From Phoronis pallida (lineage: Eukaryota > Phoronida > Phoronidae): 20,847 nt of DNA. Both the position numbers and the translations under genes were made by a program. The notes below the pieces were generated by a model, which saw only the letters and a list, made by a program, of their open reading frames with translations, was not told the origin of the DNA and did no database searches. The DNA is taken from positions 1 through 20,847 of the forward strand of contig JAOXYC010055564.1 of NCBI GenBank assembly GCA_028565715.1, given 5' to 3'. Shown in pieces: positions 18,701 through 20,847 of this stretch (the stretch's first letter is position 1; every line of letters begins with the position of its first letter).

Positions 18701-18705
18701 ATCAG
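531..18705 (+). CDS. dynein heavy chain-like gene, DNHD1-like (partial, about 23 exons)
   Basis: This is the overall gene model. Exons listed separately join with consistent codon phase at every junction and give about 1,275 residues from the Met codon at 533. Seen in order: charged N-terminal stretch, helical stem, dynein linker (motifs DRHW, LPILHKLS, WLYLLKVFEDADI, HWLLRFPSQ, DWSKVLKYHMD), then AAA1 with Walker A GPSGTGKT (about residues 1178-1185) and Walker B GFLDE (D about 1230). The spacing from the Walker A Lys to the Walker B Asp equals that in ordinary dyneins. Dynein heavy chains are microtubule motors in which AAA1 is the main ATPase; the linker swings across the ring. The Walker B FLDETDQ in place of CFDEFNR, and overall divergence, suggest the DNHD1 branch, which is linked to sperm flagellum formation in mammals. 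The 3' end (AAA2-6, stalk, C-terminus) is outside the window. Whether the true N-terminus is inside is unclear, since ordinary dyneins have several hundred more tail residues. Family confidence is high, subfamily moderate. Confidence 0.88.
1257..1328 (+). CDS. exon 2: small phase-1 exon (probable)
   Basis: A pyrimidine-rich acceptor TTTTCTTACAG ends at 1256 and a strong donor GTATGT starts at 1329. The 72-nt exon begins with two bases and ends with one base of split codons, so it drops in between exons 1 and 3 without changing frame. The encoded residues EKPTEDSYEQKAELFIEN are charged and similar in style to exon 1. Because it is symmetric it could also be skipped. There is no homology support, so confidence is moderate. 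Confidence 0.5.
1446..1799. repeat. long fold-back (hairpin) element, about 354 bp
   Basis: The two arms (1446-1596 and 1648-1799) are near-perfect reverse complements; the outermost match is TTAAAGATACTGTCTC against GAGACAGTATCTTTAA. The loop is about 50 bp. Arms differ by a few substitutions and small indels. There is no open frame for a transposase, so it looks like a non-autonomous fold-back MITE inside the intron between exons 2 and 3. A related single arm is present at 8930-9013. Confidence 0.85.
1800..2523. other. intron remainder, T-rich
   Basis: This is the 3' part of the intron before exon 3. It is strongly T-rich on the plus strand. Two overlapping open frames encode hydrophobic, Phe/Leu-rich peptides, as expected from T-rich DNA read by chance. 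No repeat or gene is recognised. Confidence 0.5.
2524..2674 (+). CDS. exon 3: start of stem region
   Basis: Acceptor TTGTTTTAG ends at 2523 and donor GTATGT starts at 2675. The phase is +2 in, +2 out. It encodes YLSKEEDEMGVATPDLVLRM followed by a Gly-rich stretch and EQKLFGE. Lengths and phases match exons 1/2 and 4. No defined domain is visible, but it leads directly into the helical region of exon 4. Confidence 0.75.
2675..3160. other. intron 3
   Basis: AT-rich intron between exons 3 and 4. No gene, RNA or repeat is recognised. Confidence 0.5.
3161..3335 (+). CDS. exon 4: helical stem segment
   Basis: Acceptor GCTTACAG and donor GTATGT. The exon completes a split Asp codon and ends in phase 0. 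It encodes 58 residues, largely alpha-helical in character: ETYKSSMNLLSSRLRESL and NEIYEFCVSWTSVLLQEY are examples. Amphipathic helices of this kind are usual for the dynein stem just N-terminal to the linker. Confidence 0.85.
3336..4290. other. intron 4, about 955 bp
   Basis: AT-rich intron between exons 4 and 5, both junctions in phase 0. No gene, RNA gene or clear repeat is recognised. Confidence 0.5.
4291..4509 (+). CDS. exon 5: helical stem segment
   Basis: Acceptor ATATTTCAG and donor GTAAGC; 73 whole codons. It encodes QKLAEIRNWSERVRILEKNF followed by a second helix ending KEFCKLMNKLIE. The last 111 nt of the exon and its donor are the source of the tandem array that follows. The copy used by the gene is taken to be this one, because only it has a proper acceptor and an unbroken frame into exon 6. 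Confidence 0.88.
4399..4970 (+). repeat. five tandem copies of the 3' part of exon 5 plus donor
   Basis: Copies lie at about 4399-4517 (inside exon 5), 4518-4641, 4642-4766, 4767-4886 and 4887-4970, with a period of 119-125 bp. Each of the first four ends with CATTGAGGTAAGC, meaning exon end plus splice donor. Downstream copies carry stops and indels: reading through the true donor reaches TAA near 4597. The junction lies in shared AAATTGTTGCC (exon) and the bases after the donor, which suggests slippage or microhomology. Copies are exonic fragments without their own acceptor, so they are probably non-coding. Confidence 0.9.
5008..5130 (+). CDS. exon 6: helical stem segment
   Basis: Acceptor TGTTTTTGCAG and donor GTAAAC; 41 whole codons. 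It encodes EMKNKRESVQHFAVYARQVH and then YQQRVEYIKSLFE, charged and helical. A second copy of the donor 42 bp downstream could lengthen the exon in frame (see the repeat at 5131-5202). Confidence 0.87.
5131..5202 (+). repeat. tandem duplication of exon 6 splice donor (period 42)
   Basis: The sequence GTAAACT-ATCATTACCCTCTCAGGTTA occurs, with small differences, at 5131-5160 and again at 5173-5202. The second copy is preceded by AAG, giving AAG|GTAAAC, a good donor. The 42 nt between the donors is 14 codons with no stop, so both donors keep the frame into exon 7. Whether the distal donor is used cannot be seen. Confidence 0.8.
5372..5533 (+). CDS. exon 7: stem segment with acidic run
   Basis: Acceptor TTTCATCAACAG and donor GTAATT; 54 whole codons. 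It encodes VIRMSYRATSEEEENYESYT, then WEAFQTQLQDATEFVNMQ and DLDDANQ. Helical, acidic; belongs to the region just before the linker. Confidence 0.86.
5534..7906. other. large intron, about 2.4 kb
   Basis: AT-rich intron between exons 7 and 8, both phase 0. It has many homopolymer A and T runs and no clear gene or repeat family. The only coding-like item is a small possible exon at 6331-6396. Confidence 0.5.
6331..6396 (+). CDS. possible optional exon, Lys-rich
   Basis: Acceptor ACAACTTTAG ends at 6330. Two donors are possible: GTAACC at 6346 (15-nt exon, SEKPK) or GTAAAT at 6397 (66-nt exon, 22 codons, Lys-rich). Either choice is a multiple of three and stop-free, and fits the phase-0 junction of exons 7 and 8. 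A Lys-rich loop is plausible in a stem, but there is no homology to support it. Confidence 0.25.
7907..8008 (+). CDS. exon 8: stem, just before linker
   Basis: Acceptor TTATGTTTCAG and donor GTAGGT; 34 whole codons. It encodes QLEAKAHELCDQLTTGIYLD and ends RLLHAMKD. The phase-0 ends match exons 7 and 9. Confidence 0.84.
8274..8575. repeat. fold-back element in intron 8
   Basis: Arms at about 8274-8346 and 8496-8575 are imperfect reverse complements. The clearest shared block is CTCTTTTGTCTAGTGGAG on the left, pairing with CTCCACTAGAAAAAAGAG on the right; CAAATACCT and TACCCG/CCGGG blocks flank it. The middle is about 150 bp. There is no transposase frame. It is most likely a non-autonomous DNA element. 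Confidence 0.7.
8669..8866 (+). CDS. exon 9: start of dynein linker (DHC_N2)
   Basis: Acceptor TTCTCTCTTCAG and donor GTTTGT; 66 whole codons. It encodes a helix (VKMRLQEVSKWKELITNKAH) followed by RQELWKYVEVTSSAIKDWKK. The pattern LW..V......I..WK.. is the usual opening of the dynein linker domain. Confidence 0.9.
8930..9013. repeat. single arm of the fold-back family seen at 1446-1799
   Basis: From GTTCATCAAAGGACT to GAGACAGTATCTT this matches the right arm of the element at 1710-1797 with about 85-90% identity by eye. The partner arm is missing, so this is a half copy or a related solo element. It starts about 60 bp after the exon 9 donor. Confidence 0.75.
9131..9404 (+). mobile_element. 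tRNA-derived SINE
   Basis: The head is tRNA-like, of Leu/Ser type: box A TGGCCGAGCGGTTAAG at about 9143 and a box B-like GGGTTCAAGGCCC at about 9186, about 30 bases apart. A tRNA-unrelated body follows and the end, AATAAAGCGGTATAAAAATAC, then (ATT)n, resembles the 3' tails of L2/CR1-type LINEs that would mobilise it. It sits in the intron between exons 9 and 10 in the same orientation as the gene. I could not find clear target-site duplications. Confidence 0.85.
9450..9620 (+). CDS. exon 10: linker segment
   Basis: Acceptor CTCTTCCCTCAG and donor GTAGGG; 57 whole codons. It encodes INTQKILDKLMEWQATAGHM and then VLAFWFKMMTDFKQHLPILH and KLSHEALK. The string FK.HLPILHKLSHEALK corresponds to the conserved FK..LPLI..L.NPALR of dynein linkers, directly before DRHW in exon 11. 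Confidence 0.93.
9820..9945. repeat. decayed copy of the TIR element found at 18820-19003
   Basis: Shares GTATAAGCCCACCC, a TTTTGAT block, and GTTTTTTTGG...TTC.CAATC in the same order as 18850-18970. Ends are eroded and no TIR is visible. Lies in the intron before exon 11. Confidence 0.65.
10019..10256 (+). CDS. exon 11: linker core with DRHW motif
   Basis: Acceptor TTCTCCCTTCAG and donor GTGAGT; ends one base into a codon. It encodes DRHWRAIFVGFGEIYDP, then FTVEDLLSFDLAKH, and GAKAEFALEKQLVKLRRMW. The DRHW (usually RHW) and the A..E..LE..L..I...W pattern are hallmark signatures of the dynein linker and are the best family evidence in this half of the gene. Confidence 0.95.
10501..10578. repeat. 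perfect tandem duplication, 2 x 39 bp
   Basis: Two identical 39-bp copies (10501-10539 and 10540-10578), each starting TGAAATGTTTTTTTCGGAAA, in the intron between exons 11 and 12. No function is visible. Perfect identity implies recent origin. Confidence 0.9.
10914..11071 (+). CDS. exon 12: linker segment
   Basis: Acceptor CTCCATTTTAG and donor GTAAAT. It completes a Glu codon and then encodes KSFDDPTGNKKLKRFEKYR and ends DLYVLIGIEELKYLLQ. The last part matches the linker strand-helix that precedes the 'D.Q' segment of dyneins. The first 25 residues are a basic insertion-like loop. Confidence 0.9.
11273..11490 (+). mobile_element. degraded tRNA-derived SINE next to exon 13
   Basis: Box A-like TGGCCGAATGGTTAAC at about 11279. 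A GTCTCCATGCC block matches the body of the SINE at 9131, and the 3' end is AATAAAATTATTATATTATTATTA. Box B is decayed. The (ATT)n tail runs straight into TTTTACAG, the acceptor of exon 13, so the splice site's pyrimidine-rich tract appears to be made by the SINE tail. Confidence 0.7.
11496..11630 (+). CDS. exon 13: linker segment
   Basis: Acceptor ATTTTACAG, abutting a SINE tail, and donor GTGAAT; 45 whole codons. It encodes DSQLTLKSMLSSPYLADLRN and then IEEIIDLWSTCQTK. It matches the conserved dynein linker pattern D.....M..SPY....... W...L.. I..I...W...Q.KW. Confidence 0.93.
11631..12012. other. intron 13
   Basis: AT-rich intron of about 380 bp. No feature is recognised. Confidence 0.5.
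12013..12108 (+). CDS. exon 14: linker segment WLYLLKVFEDADI
   Basis: Acceptor TTTCTTTTAG and donor GTGAGA; 32 whole codons. WLYLLKVFEDADIYRSM corresponds to the W.YLE.IF.S.DI signature of dyneins, and FTDVNEKFK to the F..VD..WK that follows. Strong family match. Confidence 0.95.
12254..12385 (+). CDS. exon 15: linker segment
   Basis: Acceptor TTCTTTTGTAG and donor GTAAAT; 44 whole codons. It encodes EVMVAVVKDARVTSVLQKRR, then a basic Ser/Arg loop and NLRNLFHNLIKTQ. Corresponds to the linker helices between the W.YL motif and the 'LE.IQK.L..YLE..R..FPRF' region. Confidence 0.9.
12386..12742. other. intron 15
   Basis: Intron of about 357 bp. A minus-strand open frame here is judged a chance frame. 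Nothing else is recognised. Confidence 0.5.
12743..12971 (+). CDS. exon 16: linker segment with FPRLFFLSDEEV
   Basis: Acceptor CAACATTTTCAG and donor GTAGGT; ends one base into a codon. It encodes ENILHNLKKLLNKTRTEFPR, then LFFLSDEEVVSLISISRNPK, and a helix ending TLN. The FPR.FFLS..E.L..L pattern is one of the most conserved linker motifs in the dynein family. Here SRNPKALQQTVRKCFHGIQ replaces the usual ...P..VQ..L.K.F..I. Confidence 0.95.
12972..14005. other. intron 16, about 1 kb
   Basis: AT-rich intron. At about 13355-13400 there are two tandem CCCATACATGCA units 24 bp apart. At about 13420-13460 GTATTAACC and GGTTAATAC form a 9-bp inverted repeat. These may be edges of small repeats. 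No gene is recognised. Confidence 0.45.
14006..14179 (+). CDS. exon 17: linker segment
   Basis: Acceptor CATGTTTCAG and donor GTAAGA. Phase +2 in, +1 out. It encodes HKLEVTALVGKHSETVSLTK, then TQWLSTLENLMKNTMAAEL. It aligns with I..M.S..GE.V.L.......VE.WL..LE..M..TL of dyneins, but the highly conserved 'M.S.EGE' is replaced by 'LVGKHSE'. Confidence 0.92.
14355..14574 (+). CDS. exon 18: linker segment with HWLLRFPSQ
   Basis: Acceptor CATTTTTCAG and donor GTTTGT. Phase +2 in, +2 out. It encodes a polar helix, then HWLLRFPSQSVIVADAILWE and REMTKILLEQSINQLDKM. This is the W....P.Q......I.WT..V..AL motif of the dynein linker; the Trp-Thr is Trp-Glu here. Confidence 0.94.
14831..14957. repeat. hairpin palindrome (fold-back element)
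   Basis: The centre is ATTCAGTCAATG (14878-14889), a 6-base loop, and CATTGACTGAAT (14896-14907), a perfect 12-bp stem. The arms extend outward imperfectly to CGCAATAAGTCAAATAAT on the left and ATTATTCGACTTGTACCG on the right. Located in the intron between exons 18 and 19. Confidence 0.85.
15037..15185 (+). CDS. exon 19: linker segment
   Basis: Acceptor TTGTCGTTCCAG and donor GTACGT. It completes an Arg codon. It encodes RCELSTRIDHYYSILRDNC, then LRSRLHILLANLIGQCVYQRD. The L....R..I..L....VH.RD pattern of dyneins is recognisable with Gln-Cys-Val-Tyr-Gln-Arg-Asp at the end. Confidence 0.92.
15186..15677. other. intron 19
   Basis: Intron of about 490 bp. Open frames on both strands look like chance. 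Nothing is recognised. Confidence 0.5.
15678..15869 (+). CDS. exon 20: end of linker plus Pro/Lys-rich insertion
   Basis: Acceptor TTCATTGTTGTAG and donor GTTTGT; phase +2 in, +1 out. DWSKVLKYHMDIRP matches the F.W..QLRYYW that closes the dynein linker. After it comes about 45 residues of Pro, Ala, Thr and basic character (PTTEKPAVKRSRPAAKIP) absent from usual dyneins, which pass straight to the strand before AAA1. It looks like a flexible insertion at the linker-motor hinge. Confidence 0.88.
15870..16570. other. intron 20
   Basis: AT-rich for most of its length. The part at about 16370-16560 is GC-richer and unlike the rest; it may be an old repeat, since no domain is recognised in any frame. 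The acceptor of exon 21 follows. Confidence 0.45.
16571..16836 (+). CDS. exon 21: linker-AAA1 junction with Walker A
   Basis: Acceptor TCTAATCTGTAG and donor GTATGA. Phase +2 in, 0 out. FPYEHEYIGPSERLVFTPLT matches the Y.YEYLG...RLV.TPLT strand-loop leading into AAA1, then ERAHITL. The P-loop GPSGTGKT (16789-16812) followed by ETTMDLVK is the AAA1 Walker A of dyneins (usual GPAGTGKTET). Lys and Thr that bind nucleotide phosphate and magnesium are kept, so nucleotide binding at AAA1 is likely preserved. Confidence 0.97.
17075..17246. repeat. fold-back element with 70-bp arms
   Basis: Left arm 17075-17143 and right arm 17176-17246 are reverse complements with few mismatches: AATAAAGTTGTTTT, GGGCATTACGGCT, TTTAAGGACCGG and GGATGATTTGTAG all recur in the partner arm. 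The loop is about 32 bp. It lies in intron 21. No coding capacity. Confidence 0.85.
17239..17487. mobile_element. possible TIR element with internal 53-bp tandem repeat
   Basis: CTATTAGTATCTAC (17239-17252) and GTAGATACTAATAG (17474-17487) are a perfect 14-bp inverted pair flanking about 220 bp. Inside, TGACCACGTGACTCAGAGCA and TGACCATGTGACTCAGAGTA start 53 bp apart (17301 and 17354) and are followed by the same GGGCTGCAAATGTCATTAAC. It overlaps the right arm of the neighbouring fold-back, so the two may be parts of one larger element. Confidence 0.55.
17840..17972 (+). CDS. exon 22: AAA1 segment with variant Walker B
   Basis: Acceptor CATATCTCTAG and donor GTGGGA; ends one base into a codon. 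It encodes ALGQQCFTVKCSQEMSLAMM, then LSGCFGFLDETDQLSQ. The order and spacing are those of AAA1 (ALG....VF.CS......GLA..G.W.CFDEFNR.). The Walker B acids Asp and Glu (17948-17953) are retained, but CFDEFNR has become FLDETDQ, and the neighbouring Phe, Asn and Arg are lost. The Arg/Asn positions are near-invariant in active dyneins. Confidence 0.95.
18327..18422 (+). pseudogene. extra copy 1 of exon 23 (truncated)
   Basis: The acceptor TTTACCAG precedes the exon in the right phase and the frame reads LLSVVAQQLYHVQNTLHVLK. The last 17 nt and the donor of the full exon are missing: after GGCA it runs into intron-like AT sequence and a stop at 18440. It differs from copies 2 and 3 at four bases, three of them silent and one Val/Ile. 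Without a donor it is probably skipped. Confidence 0.7.
18460..18555 (+). pseudogene. extra copy 2 of exon 23 (truncated)
   Basis: Identical in sequence to the first 96 nt of the full exon at 18593, with the same upstream acceptor TTGTTCAACAG. It lacks the exon end and donor, like copy 1. Identity to copy 3, including about 37 bp of intron, implies a very recent duplication or an assembly error. Confidence 0.7.
18593..18705 (+). CDS. exon 23: AAA1 segment after Walker B (full copy)
   Basis: Acceptor TTGTTCAACAG and donor GTAGGG; starts with two bases of a split Gly and ends in phase 0. LLSVVAQQLYHVQNTLHVLK matches the VLSVIAQQ...I..A. that follows Walker B in dyneins. RAIVDQ follows at the end. 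It is chosen over the two upstream copies because it alone has a donor. The next expected motif (NPGYAGR-like sensor of AAA1) is not found before the window ends. Confidence 0.9.
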
Positions 18706-18819
18706 GTAGGGGAAGTAGGAATTAACACAAACACTGCAAAAGACAAACTAGATTTTGTCAACTGTACTTAATGTTGCGGTTTTGCCAAAACCACAGACTT
18801 TTTGGCTGTCAAAACTAAT

Positions 18820-19003
18820 GTTACCGTACACACCCGGGTATAAGCACACCCTCGGGTATAAGCCCACCCTCTTTTTGATGAAAACTCACTATTGTGCTTG
18901 TACTATAACGCATGTAAAATCACACTCGGGTATAAGCCCACCTCAGTTTTTTTGGCATTCACAATCTACAAGCCCATGGGCTTACCCAGGGTGTGTACAG
19001 TAT
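18820..19003. mobile_element. non-autonomous TIR element (MITE)
   Basis: Left end TTACCGTACACACCCGGGTA and right end (reverse complement) ATACTGTACACACCCTGGGT form TIRs of about 20 bp with two to three mismatches. The interior of about 145 bp has three copies of CGGGTATAAGC(C/A)CAC. There is no transposase. A decayed relative is at 9820-9945. Confidence 0.8.
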
Positions 19004-19446
19004 ATGGCACTATAACTGCAATAACGTCATTAATGCAAAAAGCTTGACTACATGCCTGATTGAATAAATAATTTGCCGACGTGTTTATCAACTAATGCTT
19101 TAATTGTGGTGTTAAATTGAGCTAATGTAGTGAAGATATAAAACCTGTCATTTTGTCACCGTCCTATGTTGAAACCCAGTGCACATTAATTCAAAATTTG
19201 AGATAATTTCCTCATCATGTTTTACAATTTCCCAGCAAGGTAATTAGTGAAGCATGAAAAATTCACAGTTTTAAATCACATCATTTATTTTCAACACATC
19301 ACTATTTATCAAAACAGGTTTTATGCATTTGTTTGGACATTTAAATGTCTGTTTGTGATTTGTCTCAACCAATGCTATCTTGCCTTTTATGTGCTTTGAA
19401 TGGATTATAATGCTTTACAGCTGTGAATCACTAAAAGGGAGTAGAT

Positions 19447-19642
19447 GCTGTTCCACCATATTTGATTTTGCATTCTGGGAGTTGTAGTCTCCACAATGCT
19501 TTTCTGCACGGAAAATTGACTTCAAAAACAATGCGACTTGAGCTTTCTTGCAGTTCCTGTAATTAAGGCATGAGTAACATCGTTTTGAGGTAAAATTCAT
19601 TGTGAAGAAAACCATCGCTGATTGCAAATATGGTAGAACTGC
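19447..19642. mobile_element. possible TIR element, about 196 bp
   Basis: GCTGTTCCACCATATTTG (19447-19464) and CAAATATGGTAGAACTGC (19625-19642) are inverted, matching at 16 of 18 positions. The interior has no long frame of recognised function. A CTGGGAGTTGTAGT stretch lies within it at 19475-19488. Confidence 0.55.
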
Positions 19643-19987
19643 AAGTTCTTTATTGACAATTATTTTACCAATAGCATGTAATAACGCACATGTCTTATGC
19701 TTAATGATTCAAACGTCACCTATTTCTGCATGGCATAGCATGGTGTTCGGATATTTTATGATAAACCAGTCAAGGTAACACGGAATGACTCTCTGACTTT
19801 CAATCATTTATATTTTCAGTCTTGTCTGATGCCTTTATTGTTTTTCTTTGAGAATGTTATTACGTATTTATTAATGTTTTTTAAAACATTTAATATTTAC
19901 TAATAATATTTTCAAAAGACTTCATCCCATCAAACTTTCAAAATCAATGCTCATTTATTTTGAAATTAAAAAAAAAAATCGGACAAA

Positions 19988-20055
19988 ATATCTAAACTAT
20001 TGGTTAGAGCTACCGACCGGCAATCGGGAGACCTGAGTTCGATTCCCAGTCCAGT
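19988..20055 (+). repeat. tRNA-like relic or SINE head
   Basis: Box A-like TGGTTAGAGC at 20001 and box B GTTCGATTCCC at 20037 are properly spaced. CCGA/TCGG pair as an anticodon stem around a 7-base loop whose central triplet would be GGC (Ala). The T-arm CTGAG/CCCAG pairs at four of five positions. The D-arm and acceptor stem are decayed, so this is a tRNA-derived relic rather than a working tRNA gene. Confidence 0.6.
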
Positions 20056-20847
20056 TCGGATTTTTTCTGTCTTTTCAAATTCAACTATTTTTGATTGGTT
20101 CTTTATATTTCCAAATCCAGTGTAACTCAAGTTATGCGTAATACCTAAGTAGCTTCTGTGATGTTCAATGCTTTGGAGAATTTTTTCTTTTATTTAAAAA
20201 AATGTAATCATTTAAATGGTTCTATTTAGTGGTAGTTGTCAAACGCTCCATGCAAATTGGATGTCTGACAAACCACACACAACACTGTATTATGATTCTG
20301 TTATTCCTGCATGATTGTAGTCTCTGAGTTCAAAATACAAAAGATGATATTGCCTCTTCTATTTGGGTGACATTATAAACACCGAAAAGCTTTCAAAAGA
20401 ATAATATATCATTTTTTTTAAATATTGATTTTTTTAAACAAGATGATTTAGTACCCAGCTATAAGTTTTGTCCTGATGCATGACCAGGATGGTTTGTTTT
20501 GCGTTACAAATAAAACTTTTTAATACAATATATCCTTGGAAAGAAGTGATTGATTTTTTCAGCTAAACCAGTCACCAACTTTCTTCCAATATTTTTTACT
20601 GTAAGAAAGTTTAGCTTCTTGATTGATATATCTTTGTTTGTTTTACTAAAACCAGAGTGATTGTGTGAGTTTGTGTGCCCACTTTGATGTCTTGATTGAA
20701 TCACCAAATTCTCTTTTATTGAATGCAGATCTACATTTACCATCAACTTTCTGAATGAGCTCAACTCATGATCAGCCTCCGATCTTCAAACACAAACCTA
20801 TCACGCACCACCTCCTTCCACTATACCATACAACACTTGCACATGAA

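Larger units (their letters stand above)
18327..18705 (+). repeat. tandem triplication of exon 23 region (period 133)
   Basis: Exon starts lie at 18327, 18460 and 18593, exactly 133 bp apart. The unit is 96 nt of exon plus 37 bp of the intron 3' end (TTTAATTTATAATTACTATT and acceptor). Only the third copy has the complete exon and donor. The breakpoint is after GGCA. Confidence 0.95.
18706..20847. other. intron 23, to window end
   Basis: No further exon is seen in either strand over 2.1 kb; the expected AAA1 continuation (T.NPGYAGR) is absent. It holds two TIR elements and a tRNA-like relic listed separately. The rest is AT-rich without recognised features. Confidence 0.6.

Overview
The window is animal nuclear DNA. 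It holds the middle part of one plus-strand gene, cut into about 23 small coding exons (roughly 70-270 nt) joined by AT-rich GT-AG introns. I see no second gene on either strand. Intron style, tRNA-derived SINEs with (ATT)n tails and many short fold-back elements suggest an invertebrate animal, possibly a marine deuterostome; the species cannot be fixed from this sequence.

The joined exons encode a dynein heavy chain-like protein of about 1,275 residues in this window, counted from the Met codon at 533. Exons 1-2 (531-1328) give a charged, low-complexity N-terminal or hinge stretch. Exons 3-8 (2524-8008) give an alpha-helical stem region. Exons 9-20 (8669-15869) give the dynein linker (DHC_N2). 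Exon 21 (16571-16836) joins linker to motor and carries the AAA1 Walker A motif GPSGTGKT. Exon 22 (17840-17972) carries a variant Walker B (GFLDET where ordinary dyneins have CFDEFN). Exon 23 (18593-18705) continues AAA1 (LLSVVAQQ). The rest of the motor, from AAA1 sensor onward, lies beyond base 20847. The unusual Walker B, and a Pro/Lys-rich insertion before AAA1, point to the divergent DNHD1-like branch rather than to a standard axonemal or cytoplasmic dynein. That subfamily call is an inference.

The most unusual structure is a series of three separate tandem duplications at exon edges of this one gene: five copies of the 3' part of exon 5 with its splice donor (4399-4970), a duplicated donor at exon 6 that would add 14 in-frame residues (5131-5202), and three copies of exon 23 at 133-bp spacing (18327-18705). 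The introns also carry at least four hairpin or fold-back elements (1446-1799, 8274-8575, 14831-14957, 17075-17246), two TIR elements (18820-19003, 19447-19642), two tRNA-derived SINEs (9131-9404, 11273-11490) and a tRNA-like relic (19988-20055). From 18706 to the end there is only intron.
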